From Typha latifolia (Eukaryota > Streptophyta > Magnoliopsida > Poales > Typhaceae): a stretch of 64,000 nucleotides of DNA. Shown piece after piece: positions 12,201 to 23,400 of the stretch; position 1 is the first letter of the stretch, and every line of letters begins with the position of its first letter. Location: positions 11,731,001 through 11,795,000 of the forward strand of contig CM034099.1 of NCBI GenBank assembly GCA_019914945.1, in the 5' to 3' direction. The notes below the pieces were generated by a model, which saw only the letters and a list, made by a program, of their open reading frames with translations, was not told the origin of the DNA and ran no database searches. The translations under genes and the position numbers were made by a program.

Positions 12201-15200
12201 TAGAACTGCTTTCATTTATGGGATAAAAACAAAGGCCATATGGGTCAAGAAAAGTGATTTGAATTGTTATGTTGTACATACAACCTTGAAAGCTTTAAAT
12301 TCTGATTTGTGGTATTTAGACAGTGGCTATTCAAGACATATGTCGGGTGACAAGTCGTTATTTTCTAATCTTGAAAAACATGAAGGGGGAGTTGTGACAT
12401 TCAGAGATGATAATTCATCCAAGGTAATAGGTAAAGGAAAGGTAAATTCTCCGGAGGTTCCTATTCTTGAAAATGTTCTTTACGTTAAGGGCTTGAAAGC
12501 AAATCTTCTGAGTATCAGTCAATTTTGTGATGAAGATTATGAGGTAAAATTATCCAAAAATGATTGTACTATTCTAGATCATGGTGGTAATGTTATATGT
12601 TATAGATCTAGAACATCTGATAATTGGTATGTTGTTGGAACGTCACATAAACTAAAATGTAATAGGGCATCTTTCGACATTGCAGATCTTTGGCATCAAC
12701 GCCTTGGACATGTGAATCACAAAGAATTATTTACTCTGTCCAAACAAGAAGTGGTAAGAGGAATACCTAAGATGAAAGAAATGTCAAAAAGAGTGTGCGG
12801 TTCGTGTTAAATTGGAAAACAAATTCGGATCTCACAGAAGAAGGTAAATGCAGCTACCACCGATCGTGTGCTTCAATTAGTTCACATGGACTTGATGGGT
12901 CCAACAAAAACGGAAAGTCTTGGAGGTAAACACTATATATTCTTAATGGTCGATGATTATTCCAGATATACCTAGGTTGTCTTTCTACATGAGAAGTCTG
13001 AAACCTTTGAAATTTTTAAATCACTATGCTTAAAATTGCAGAATGAAAAATCTACAACCCTAGTTAGGATTCGTTCTAATCATGGTAGAGATTTTGAAAA
13101 TGAATTTTTTTTATATTTTGCGATTCTCTTGGTAGTCATGAGTTTTCAGCTCCTATAACTCCACAACAGAATGGGATTATTGAAAGAAATAACCAAGTTG
13201 TGCAGGAAATGGCTAGGGTTATGCTTCACGCTAAAAAGGTTACTCAAATGTTTTGGGCGGAGGTGGTCAATACAACGGTACATGTGATAAATCGTGTTTA
13301 TCTAAGACCAGGTACAAAAATGACTGCTTATGAAATCCAAAAAGGTAAGAAACCTAATATTAAATATTTTTGAATTTTTGGTTGTAAATGTTATATCTTG
13401 CGTGATCGAGAATATTTGACTAAATTTGACACTAGAAGTAGCGAAGGCATCTTCTTAGGGTATTCGAAATCAAATAATAGTAGAGCCTACAGAGTATTTA
13501 ATCTTGACACTTCTACTGTTATGGAATCTGCTAATGTTATGATAGATGAATCAACGACTGATTTAACTGAAGCTACTCATATTTCTGTTTCTGCAGATAC
13601 ATATGACGAAGAAATAGGAAAGCAGCTTGATCTGGAAATTGAGAATCAGGACGAGGATAAAGTTGAAATGAACAAAGATGACTGCAACGTATCGGAACCA
13701 TCTGCCAGAGTGAAATCAAATCATCCACTATCACAAGTGATCGGAGACGTGAATGAACCAATTAAGACAAGACGACAAATCCAAAGTGAGGTATCATTTA
13801 CTTGTTATAGATCTTTTTTTGAACCTAAAAATGTGAAGGAAGCATTGTTAGACGATTCTTGGGTTAATGCTATACATGAGGAATTAGAACAATTTTCTAG
13901 GAATGATGCTTGGTATTTAGTTCCTAGACCTAAGAATGTGAACGTCATTGGAACAAAATGGATTTATAAGAATAAAAGTGATGAACATGGCAATATAGTT
14001 CGAAATAAAGCTAGACTCGTAGCACAGGGATATACTCAGGTTGAGGGTATAGATTTTGATGAGACATTTGCTCCTGTTGCTAGATTAGAATCTATTCGTA
14101 TACTGCTTAATATTGCTTGTCATTTAAAATTTAAATTGTTTCAAATGGATGTGAAAAGTGCTTTCTTGAATGGTACTCTAAATGAAGATGTTTATGTGGA
14201 ACAACCGAAAGGGTTCGAAGATCAAAAATTTCCTTCTCATGTGTTTAAACTGAAAAAGGCCCTCTACGGCTAAAACAAGCTCGAAGAGCTTGGTATGAGA
14301 AGTTGACCACTTTTTTTAGTGGATGCAGGGTTCACTCGAGGGAGAGTGGACAAGACATTGTTCATTAGACGGTTCAACAAGAGTTTAGTTGTGGCACAAA
14401 TATATGTGGATGACATTGTCTTCGGGGCAACGAGTCGATCATTAGCTAAGGAGTTTGCAGATCTTATGCATAGTCATTTTGAGATGAGCATGATGGGTGA
14501 GTTGAAGTTCTTTTTGGGACTTCAAATTACTCAGCTGGAAAGAGAGATATTTATCGCTCAAACCAAGTATGCTAAGGATCTTGTGACTAAATTCGGTTTA
14601 GAAAATGCAAAACATGCTAGAATTCCTATGAGTATAACTACCAAACTAGGTAAGGATATTTCAGGAAAAAGTGTTGATCAGACACTGTATAGGAGCATGA
14701 TTGGTAGTCTTTTGTACTTAACTGCTAGTAGACCAGACATTGCATTTAGTGTCGGTGTGTGTGCTAGGTTTCAATCTGAACCTAAGGAGACACATTTGTT
14801 TGCTGTGAAACGTATTATAAAATATGTCGGTGGCACAATTGACTTAGGTATCTGGTTTACGTATGACTCGGGAGCTATTATATCTGGATACACAGATTCT
14901 GATTGGACAAGTTCATGTGATGAAAGAAAAAGTACCCCAGGTGGATGTTTTTATATTGGAAACAATCTGGTTGCTTGGCACAGTAAGAAACAAAACTCGA
15001 TATCTTTATCTATTGCGGAGGCCGAGTACATTGCAGCGGAAAGTTGTTGTTCTCAGTTACTATGGATGAAACAGATGGTCAAAGATTACGGCATTGAACA
15101 AGATACTATGGTGCTTTATTATGACAACATGAGTGCTATTAATATTTCGAAAAATCCTGTTCAACACTCGCGTACAAAGCATATTGATATCCAACATCAT

Positions 15201-15347
15201 TTTATACACGAGTTAGTTGAAGACAAAACAATAGCACTAGAACATGTTGAGACGGAGAAACAGTTGGGTGATCTATTTACAAAACCTTTGGATTTACAGA
15301 GATTTGAGTATCTTCGTACTTCTTTAGGGATTTGTGCTTTGGATTGA
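12200..15347 (+). pseudogene. Sirevirus pol: protease, integrase, reverse transcriptase, RNase H
   Basis: Copia order is clear. Protease has WYLDSG with the catalytic DSG at 12319-12327. GAG-pre-integrase LWHQRLGHVNHKELF follows near 12690, then the integrase CGSC. RT starts near 13840, with [32 protein letters not shown] and [11 protein letters not shown]; the YVDD active site is at 14403-14414. RNase H has YTDSDW near 14890 and SIAEAEYIAA near 15008-15037; the frame ends with TAG-free sequence to a TGA at 15345. Breaks: TAA at 12808, TAG at 12973, a T-run frameshift near 13105-13112, TGA at 13371, a one-base loss at 14271 inside the conserved YGLKQ region, and another shift near 14311-14317. 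Not functional as read. Confidence 0.92.
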
Positions 15348-16340
15348 TTTTTTTTGTTTGGTTTGCGTGTTTTTTTTTATTATTTCTTTTCGTTTCTTTT
15401 TAGGTTTTCTTTACTCTGAACTTTTCTTTGGTTTTAGTTTCAGATTTGTCAAGAGTTTTTGTCATAAAATTTTTTTTTTATGCACTCCTAGATTCAATAA
15501 TATACTCTTGACATATAAATATGATTTTTCTCTTGATTATGAGTTATGATAGTCAATTCTGTCATCTTGTAGTATATTGTATCATTTTTTATTTGTTCAC
15601 TCTCTCGACTTCTATAATAATTAAACTAAATTTAATGCACTCATAACGTGTGTATATTTTTGAGTGAGTATGACATCATGAAATATTTTTTTTAAATAGC
15701 TCATTATTGACGTTGATTTGCACAGTTTGACCTCATGCTTAGTCATCACAAATGTGTTCATAAAAGATCAATGAAAAAGGCTAAAATGAGTTTGTGTGAA
15801 AGCCATCTTGTTTAGAGTCTAGTTTGACTCAATACATTGCTTGCAAATTAAATAAAATTTTTGATGTTTGTGAATATCTTGTTGCACATTGTTTGATATG
15901 TACTACAAGAAAATGACTACCTACTCATGTGTGAAAGCCATCATTGCACCTATATGGTTTATGTATAAAAAATATTATAGGAAAAATTCCTATTCGATTA
16001 TGGAGAATAAGTCGAAAAGTGCAAATTTAAATACTAAGTCGGTTTGACTACTGTATTGTATCATTGTTTAAATAGGAAAGTTTATTTTAGAAGAATGTTT
16101 CATGTTATCTATGCTCACCTTGCATATGTATATTGTTATGATCAATCAAGATTAATTTAATTTTGAGTGATGCATTAGAATTGATTATAATATGCTTTTG
16201 ATGATTTGATTGATCTGTGTATGACTTATTTCATTCGATTGTCATATTCTATGTCTTGAATCTATTTTGAATTTTTAGAGGTGCATCTCCAAAAAGATTT
16301 TCTAATTTTTTGTTAGATTTTTTATTTTAAAAAAAAAGGG
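15348..16340 (+). other. Sirevirus long non-coding region after pol
   Basis: About 1 kb of T-rich then AT-rich sequence between pol and the internal TTCGAA cluster. No open frame of note. Sireviruses commonly carry long sequence here. Confidence 0.6.
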
Positions 16341-16416
16341 TGTTCGAACGCAACTTTTTGAGTTCGAACGCGCAGACTGGTGCGTTCGAACGCACTCGAG
16401 GATTCTTTATATATTG
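16341..16416 (+). promoter_or_regulatory. Internal GTTCGAACG cluster next to a TATA-like box (candidate promoter of ORF3)
   Basis: Three copies, tGTTCGAACGCa (16342), aGTTCGAACGCg (16362) and exact GCGTTCGAACGC (16383-16394), are followed after about 13 bp by TTATATATT at 16407-16415. Downstream is a leader-like stretch with AAACCCTAGAAACCC at 16453-16467, and the ORF3 start at 16870. This repeats the LTR promoter layout inside the element, which suggests a separate transcript for ORF3. This is inference from motif order only. Confidence 0.5.
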
Positions 16417-16869
16417 CGTCTAAACCCAAGGGTTTTCATCTTTCATCTTCCAAACCCTAGAAACCCTTCATTTTCTCCTTCTCAAATCTTCGAGATCTTG
16501 GTATTTTTCATCAAATTTCTCACCACAAACCCTTCTAAAGGGTAGTTCTCCTCCGGATCTAGCGTCTTTCGGCCGAATTTCTTAGTTTTTCTTCACTTTT
16601 GCGAGGTATGATCATCCATCAATTTTCCTATTTTTTATTCAATTAAGTCTCTTGATCTTGATTGATTTCGTGTGTTTTCGAGTTTTGATCACGTTAAAGT
16701 TACTATCTTGATATTTCTTGTGTGATTGAACGTGATATCTTAGCGTTTTCAAGTGGATGATGGATTTCATTTAGGGCCTTCATGGTTTCTTGGATTTGTT
16801 TTATTTCTTGCTATCTTTTTGTTTGCTTTGGGCATGTATTGAATCTTGCATCTTGTTTCTTTCTCAAGA

Positions 16870-17920
16870 ATGCATAGAAAAGCTACAGTTTCCAAGAAAC
16901 CTAGGCCGCTTTCCTCACCTACTTCGGCTCTCAAATTTTCGTCATCTACGACTGCGGAGCGTTACAAACATAATTTTGGCAACCCGTCCTGTTATCTGTG
17001 AACGACCCGTGGTCATTTCCAATTTTTCTTCTTTGGGGATAGAACAGATATTTACTGAGCGAGGATGGTTATCGGTGTGTGGGATGAGCGGGACTGCTTA
17101 TGTGGAAGTTGTTCGGGAATTTTTTAGTAATGCCACGGTCTTAGACCGCTGTATATGTTCTACTGTTCGTGGGGTGTCTGTATACTTGGACTCAGATGTT
17201 ATTCGTGCTGAACTTCGTCTTCCTGATGGTGAGTTCCAGTATCCAACGTCTGCTCCACTTCCAGATATCGATGAATATGCTGGCACTGTACTGATCAAAG
17301 GGGAACGTTGGAAGGGAAACATGATGCCGCATGCGAAGCTGACGTCCGTGGCTCGCATGCTTCACCTGTTTTGTCTGTACAACGTCACCCCCAAGACTCG
17401 ACATTCAAGTATTAGTCTGGATCGTGCATTCCTTCTTCATGCAATGTTATCTGGAGTCTCGGTTGATTTGGCTGCGGTGATCTATGATTCAATACTCACA
17501 ACTGCACAGAAAGAAGCACCTCGTGAGGGGTTACCGTTTGGCATCTTTATTACAAATTTGTGCACTCAGAGTGGGGTGCGTGTGGATGCTTCGAAACCTT
17601 CTCTTACTCCGCACAAACCGTTGGATCGGATTACTCTTAAGCGGAGTCAAGCTCACGACCAGTCGTCTCCTCTCAAGCCGTCCTCTTCCGCCGCTGGTCG
17701 CTCATCGCACCTCGATAGTTCTGATGATAGCTCTGACGATGACACATCTCACTCTGAGGGGGAGTTACCACAGTACTTGGACCATTTCGATCAGCTTAGT
17801 ACTCAAGTGCAGGATCTCCATTCGGTAGTGAATGATTTACGAGTTAAACAAGCTCGTCAGGGGACTGTACTTGACTCTGTGTTGACGATTTTTCATCGTC
17901 AGTTTCCTCCGAGTTCCTAG
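16870..17920 (+). pseudogene. Sirevirus third ORF (env position), plant transposon-protein-like domain
   Basis: Reading from ATG 16870 gives a basic, Ser/Pro-rich N terminus (MHRKATVSKKPRP) to about 16980, where a one-base shift passes the reading to the frame that stays open to the TAG at 17918. That frame can also be read from 16790, but the leading residues there look non-native. The body (about 17050-17400) contains FTERGWLSV, YVEVVREFFSNA, VRGVSVYLDSDVI and LRLPDGEF, which resemble the 'putative plant transposon protein' domain seen in gag- or env-position ORFs of plant retroelements (named from memory). Then come an acidic Ser/Asp stretch (17710-17765) and a short coiled coil (17770-17900). 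No signal peptide or clear transmembrane span supports a real envelope protein. Its role is unknown. Confidence 0.7.
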
Positions 17921-17937
17921 TCTTTGGCATTTGTGTC

Positions 17938-18000
17938 AAAAAGGGGGAGAGTGTCTAGGTGTCTAGGTGTGTAGGGGGAGCATGGTAATAGGGGGAGTTT
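17938..18000 (+). repeat. Extra polypurine-tract-like copies
   Basis: GGGGGAG occurs at about 17942, 17973 and 17990, 280-330 bp before the true PPT. Such repeated PPT-like blocks before the 3' LTR are described for Sireviruses. Confidence 0.7.
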
Positions 18001-18263
18001 ATTATAGTCTTTAGAGTCTTTATAACCTTGCTTATAACTTTGCTTGGAGTAATTATGAACTTTGTCTGCTTAAGTACTTTTAAACTTATGCTCCATTGAT
18101 AACTTGTGTTTGGATTGTTTATTCATTTCAAGTTATTTTCACTTGATCTTGGATTGGTATATGTTTATTTGCAGGGATTGATGTGCAAAATATTCTAGAC
18201 TTGTTGATTGCTCAATTTGAAGTCTTTGTAATATCTTGTAACCTAGGTGTTTTGTCACAAATT

Positions 18264-18278
18264 GCCAAAGGGGGAGAT
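18264..18278 (+). other. Polypurine tract of the Sirevirus
   Basis: GCCAAAGGGGGAGAT lies immediately before the TGTTAGG start of the 3' LTR. It matches the conserved Sirevirus PPT. Confidence 0.9.
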
Positions 18279-19201
18279 TGTTAGGTTTTTATTTGTTGGC
18301 AATTGTGTACAAAATATTCTAAGTGTATTTTTTTCATGTATATGAGCTTTACACAAGTCTAGAATATCTTTGGTTTGAAGAATTGCAAGATTATTGGAGA
18401 AAAGCCGTTGAGTTCACACCGCGTTCACAAACGCGTTCCAACGCGGAATCTGCATTCACACAGATAGAGAGACGCGTTCACAAACGTGTTCGAATGCGAG
18501 TACTGCGTTCACACAGACCGAGAGCTACATTCACAAACGTGTTCGAACGCAACCTGAAGAATTCAAGTTGTCGCGTTCGAACGCACTCGGGCCCGTTCGA
18601 ATGCACTTGAGATCAAGTCATGCCGTTCGAACGCCCCCGGGCCGCATTCGAACGCACCAACGAAGTTTGATAAAATTTGGACTTTCGTGAGTACGGATAA
18701 AACTTGGATTTGGCTCTATCTTGGAGATCATATATAAGGATTGTGTTGCCCTATCTCTAGGGTGGTTGAAGAAGCATTATTGAAGGAGACTTCTTGAGGC
18801 TACATCGGTTCTTCAACTAACAAGGTTCCACTCATCTACAAGAATTTAATCTTTCGTCTTAAGGGTTATCTAGACGAAAGATTAATCTCGAGGGTTACTG
18901 AGGTTGGACTTCAATCATGAGAAGTAGTGAATCGTGGGTTCTAGCGAGCAAGACTGAGAAGAACAAAGTCGTTTGGATCGACAGGTTGTTTTGTGAGTCA
19001 GTCTTGTAACTGCTACTATTCTAGTGATTGGTTTTGATCTGAGTTTAGATCCGTGGTTTTTCCCGTTTGGGTTTTTCCACGTTAAAATCTTGGTGTTCAT
19101 CTCTGCTTTCGTTCTTAATATTTCTATGAACTTTTACTTAAGCGAACGAGTGTTATCATTGCCTAGTATTTAGATACATACTTGTGTCTAGGGGTTTTTC
19201 A
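18279..19201 (+). repeat. Sirevirus 3' LTR
   Basis: 923 bp, TGTTAGG...TTTTTCA. It is about 50 bp longer than the 5' LTR because one block of the TTCGAA-rich region (about 18440-18510) is duplicated. TATA box at 18730-18737. Several palindromes have decayed to GTGTTCGAATGC-type variants, mostly C-to-T or G-to-A. Confidence 0.95.
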
Positions 19202-19206
19202 CACTC

Positions 19207-21125
19207 TTTTTCATACTCTTTCTAATGAGTCTCCTTTCGACATTCCATCTCATCTTGATCATATTTCTTATGTCATTGATCCTATTCCTAATGTCATTGA
19301 ACATACTTTAGATTCTCTTATCAATAAGCATATACTAGATCCTCTAGTTACTGATCTTTCATTCGAAAGTCTTCTTGTGTGCCACGGCCACCAACCTATT
19401 TAAGAGATTTTTATCGTAATTTCTTAACTCATTCTCCTATCCGTTCTTTTTCTACTTCATACCCTCTAAGCAATCATCTCTCCTATAACAGACTTTCTTC
19501 CTCTCACTATTTTTACACTCTAAATGTCTCAGCAAATTTTGAGCCTCAATTTTATAATCAAGTAGTGAAACATCAACAATGGAGAGATGTTATGTGATTC
19601 TAAATTAGCTGCTATGAAAGCTAATAACACTTAGTTAGTCACTTCATTACCTCATGGCAAGCATTCTATAGGTTGCAAATGGATCTATAAAATCAAATAT
19701 AGATCTAATGGTAGTATAGAGCGCTATAAGACACGTCTTGTTGCCAAAGGGTACACACAACAAGAAGGCTTGGATTTCATTAGAACTTTTTCTCCCTTTG
19801 GCAAACTCGTCACTATTAAAGACCTTTTGGCTATTGCATGAAATTCTAATTGGTTTTTGATCCAACTTGATGTTAATAATGCATTTTTGCATGGAGATAT
19901 TTTTGAGGAAGTTTATATGGATTTGTCTCTTGGTTATTCTAAAACTGGTTCTCTAAGATAAGACAGGGGGAGAAATTAGTTTGCAAATTGCATAAATCCA
20001 TCTATGGCTTAAAACAAGCTTCTCGGCAATGGTTTTCCAAGATTTCTCAAGCCCTTATTTAAAATGGTCTTCAATAGTCCAAGTCTGATTACTCATTGTT
20101 TACTAAAGGGTCTAGATCTTCTTTCATTTTCTTGATTGTTTATGTTGATGATATTATCATTCCTGTTGCAGACCCTCCAGCTATTGATTCTCTTAAAGTT
20201 TTTTGAACACTCAATTCAAACTTAAAGACCTTGGCAAGCTTAAATACTTTCTTGGTCTAGAAATAACTCGATCTACTCAAGGGATTTTTCTCTCATAGTG
20301 GCACTATACTCTTTAATTACGTGAAGACACTGATTTTTTTGCTTCTAAACCTGCCTCACTGCTGATGGATTGCAAGGCTAAACTGAACTTTTATGAAGGT
20401 GATCTCTTAGAAGATGCTTCTTTGCATAGAGGGCTTATGGGGCGACTTCTTAATCTCACCATATGCAGACCTGACATCACTTTCACTGTCCATAAACTCA
20501 GTCAATTTGTATCAGCCTAGGTGACCTCATCTTGCTGCTGCTCTTCACCTCATTCAATACTTGAAAGCAACTCCTGGCCAAGGATTACTTTTTCCCACAT
20601 CTTCTTTTCAGCTTCGTGCCTTTGCTGATGTTGACTGGGGAGCTTGCCTTGACACACGCAAATCAATAACTAGTTTTTGTGTTTTTCTTGGAGATTCTTT
20701 AGTCTCTTGGAAAGCAAAGAAATAAATTATTATTTCACGCTCTTTAGTTGAAGCAGACTACCGTGCATTGGCATCTACAACAAGTGAACTTATTTGGCTT
20801 CAACAACTCCTTTGCAATTTTTAGGTTGTCTCTTCTGATCCAATCCTTCTTTGCTGCTATCCACATTGCTTCTAATCCCATTTTTCATAAGAGAACGAAG
20901 TACATTGAAATTGATTGTCACTTTATTCGAGACAAGCTTACTAAAGGTTTTCTCAAGCCTTTACTAATTCGAATTACTCATCAGCTTGCTGACGTTTTTA
21001 CAAAAGCTTTACCAGCCTCTTTGTTGTTTCCATTATTAAACAAGATGGATGTTTATAACATACATAGTACAAACTCTATCTTGAGGGGGAGTAATAAAGT
21101 CAGTTATGAAGAAGTTGTTAATTAA
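19207..21125 (+). pseudogene. copia pol remnant: reverse transcriptase and RNase H
   Basis: This continues the element interrupted at 9552. RT landmarks are readable but broken: [20 protein letters not shown] near 19676-19735, [15 protein letters not shown] just after, [12 protein letters not shown] near 19863-19898, and a VDDIIIP active-site segment near 20142-20163. The RNase H end is seen as KRTKYIEIDCHFIRDKL at about 20890-20940, then ADVFTKALP at 20990. Stops and single-base shifts occur every 100-200 bp. The sequence class is a Tork/Retrofit-like copia rather than a Sirevirus, but that assignment is tentative. Confidence 0.8.
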
Positions 21126-21290
21126 TTTTAATTATACAGCTAGCACCATCTTGTTGGTTGGGTTAGTTTGAGTTTGTTATTACAGCTGGCTATATATTAG
21201 CTTTCTTCTCTTGTAAATGGACTTACTTTTGAGATACAAGTTCTTGGACTTCTCCATCTTCTCTAGTTTAATATGTATTTTTTAGAAAAG

Positions 21291-22080
21291 AGAAGTTTAT
21301 GATTTACTTACAATGCCAGAAATAAAAGAAAAATAACTATTTAATAGATAAGAAGTAGTGGCCTAGTATTAATGTCTCGTATACCAAGAAAATGTATCTT
21401 TAATGTATTTGCAGAATATCTCATATGATATTATGTGCTTATATACAACATCTTAACATCTATTTTAATTAAATAAATATGAGAAAAATATTCTCTTAAT
21501 TTTTAATAAAAATAAAAGAGAAAAAAATATAAGACTTTTATTTACATTAAAACACACAAAATCAAACAGCCATTATGGTTTTCAAAAAATCTCCTCTCTC
21601 GAAGATCTTTTTTTTTTTTTTACTTTTTTCATTTTTGAAGGACATAAAATGCCCTATTATGTAGGTTAAGGGAGGGACTAAACGCAGGAGGGAAGGGCAA
21701 GGAAAGACCACCTAAAAGAAAACGCAAGCAAACGACCTAGACCATTTCCTTGGGATAGATATTATCAGAAGAAGAGAATTAATCAGAGAGAAGGTTTCGA
21801 AAACAGCAAAAAGTGTTAAGTGGCTTTACCAAAAGAAAAACTTATTTGAAACTAAGTTTTTGACCAAACCAACCCTCTCAATTTATTTTTTATGCCTCTA
21901 GTACTCTTTAAAATTTAAATATGAGACTAGATAATTTTTGCAATGCGAATCCAGTTTAGCAGTATTGTTGAATCGGATATTGACTTTCAAATATAAATTA
22001 TTGAACCAAAAGATGATTTATGTGAAAATAGTATTCTAGAATAACTTATGTCTTAGAAAAACTACCAAATTGGAGCGGAG
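21291..22080. other. AT-rich DNA, no gene seen
   Basis: About 800 bp of AT-rich sequence with T and A homopolymers (for example at 21610). No open frame or recognised element. Confidence 0.5.
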
Positions 22081-22510
22081 TGTTGAAAATATTAATATTT
22101 CTATGGTGTTATTTTAAAATAAATAATTTTGTGAGTGGGTGTTTGGGTAAGACACCTTTTCATGATTATAACTAATTGTTAGTTATTTAAATAGTATCTT
22201 TTGATCTTTGAACTACCTTAACTATTTTTTAGTTATCTAACTACTAACATCTTTTAGTTGATGCCTTTTTATTTTCTATAAATAGAAGATTATGCTATTA
22301 TTTTGGATCATTTCAAAAACCTTAGTGCTTGCTGTTACAATTAACTTTTATTCAGATCAATGTTTAATTTTGTAAATTGCACATTGATTCATGATAGTCT
22401 TATATCCCAAGAATATATTGTCTTTGTAATTTATAAATTGTAACAAGTAGATGACAAATTTGTTTAAGAGATAAATTTACCTTCGCTTGACCGTTGAAAG
22501 AGCCTAGCCA
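22081..22510 (+). repeat. Probable 5' LTR of second copia element
   Basis: Starts TGTTGAAAATATTAAT, contains a TATA-like TATAAATAG near 22278, and directly precedes a copia gag start at 22587. The matching 3' LTR is not present, so ends are approximate. Confidence 0.5.
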
Positions 22511-22586
22511 TTTAATTTTATTTATCTCCACTTTTCAGTTTTCTCCAACAATTCTTGAACAAAATTTTTCTACTTGACGATTTCAA

Positions 22587-23400
22587 ATGGCTACTTCAAA
22601 TGCTGCACTTTTATCCATGTTATCGTATGACAAAGTTGATCGCTTTGATGAAAATAACTATAACCGATGGAAGGAGAAATTGGAGTTTGTCCTTACGGTG
22701 ATGAAGAATATGTACTGAAAAAGGAGTACCCAATTTCGACCGAGAAATCTATTGTAGAAGAAAAAGCCGCAAAGCAAAAATGGGACGAGGATAATATTTT
22801 GTGCTGTGGTACTATTCTTGGATCCTTTACCAACTATATATTTGATATGCATTTTCATATGAAGATTGCAGAGAAGATTTGGATAGCCTTGGAGAATAAG
22901 TACAAAATAGAAGACTTTAGCAATAAAAGCAATATCTTATCTCTAATTATTTTAATTTTAAAATGGTTGGCAATAAGTCTATTTTTTCTCAAGTCCATGA
23001 TTTACAACTTATTGTACAACAAATGCTTTCTGAAAGTAGTTTTATAGAGAAGAAACTTTAAATTAGTTCTATCATTGCTAAATTACCGTCAAGTTGGAAA
23101 GACTACCACAAGTCTCTTGAGAGAAACGATGATAATTTCACTCTTGCGACTCTTCATGATAACTCAGAATTGAGGAAGAATTAAGACTTTGAGATAATGC
23201 TGAGAAAACCGCAAAAATGATAAAAAGTTGCCCATGTTATTGAAATAGACAACAATAAAAGGAAGAAAACCTAATTTAATAATCCTTCTAGTGAGAAGAA
23301 GAACAATAACAAAAAAAAAATATAATGTCATTACTGCAAGAAGAAAGGTTACCACAAAAAGGAGTGTCGCATTCTTAAAAAGAAGCAACATTAATCCAAC
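22587..23400 (+). pseudogene. copia gag remnant (second element)
   Basis: ATG at 22587 begins MATSNAALLSMLSYDKVDRF, followed by NYNRWKEKLEFVL, the usual copia capsid (UBN2) start. Frame changes near 22715, 22970 and 23040 break it. A zinc-knuckle remnant CHYCKKKGYHKKEC lies near 23327-23370 (CX2CX4HX4C). This is a different copia lineage from the Sirevirus. Confidence 0.75.

Larger units (their letters stand above)
9558..19201 (+). mobile_element. Sirevirus-type Ty1/copia LTR retrotransposon (9.6 kb), TSD CACTC
   Basis: A complete-length insertion: TG...CA LTRs at 9558-10427 and 18279-19201, a 5-bp target duplication CACTC (9553-9557 and 19202-19206), a Met-tRNA primer site, gag, pol in copia order (PR-INT-RT-RNase H), an extra 3' ORF and a GGGGGAG-type PPT. 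Sirevirus hallmarks known from the literature are present: a long gag with coiled coil and two CCHC motifs, the LTR-proximal AAAGGGGGAGATTG with extra upstream PPT-like copies, and a long region after pol with an env-position ORF. The reading frames carry several stops and frameshifts, so this copy looks inactive. The LTRs are still very alike apart from a duplication in the 3' copy, so the insertion is clearly younger than its copia host. Confidence 0.93.
8440..21290 (+). mobile_element. Old Ty1/copia retrotransposon, split by a younger Sirevirus
   Basis: Left part 8440-9552 carries decayed GAG-pre-integrase and integrase sequence. Right part 19207-21125 carries reverse transcriptase and RNase H. 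The two are collinear and separated exactly by the 9558-19201 element and its CACTC duplication. A purine-rich PPT-like GAGGGGGAG lies near 21081-21090, followed by sequence that looks like the start of a 3' LTR and ends near 21290. The 5' LTR and gag are not recognised, so the left boundary is approximate. Many stops and frameshifts show that it is long dead. Confidence 0.75.
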
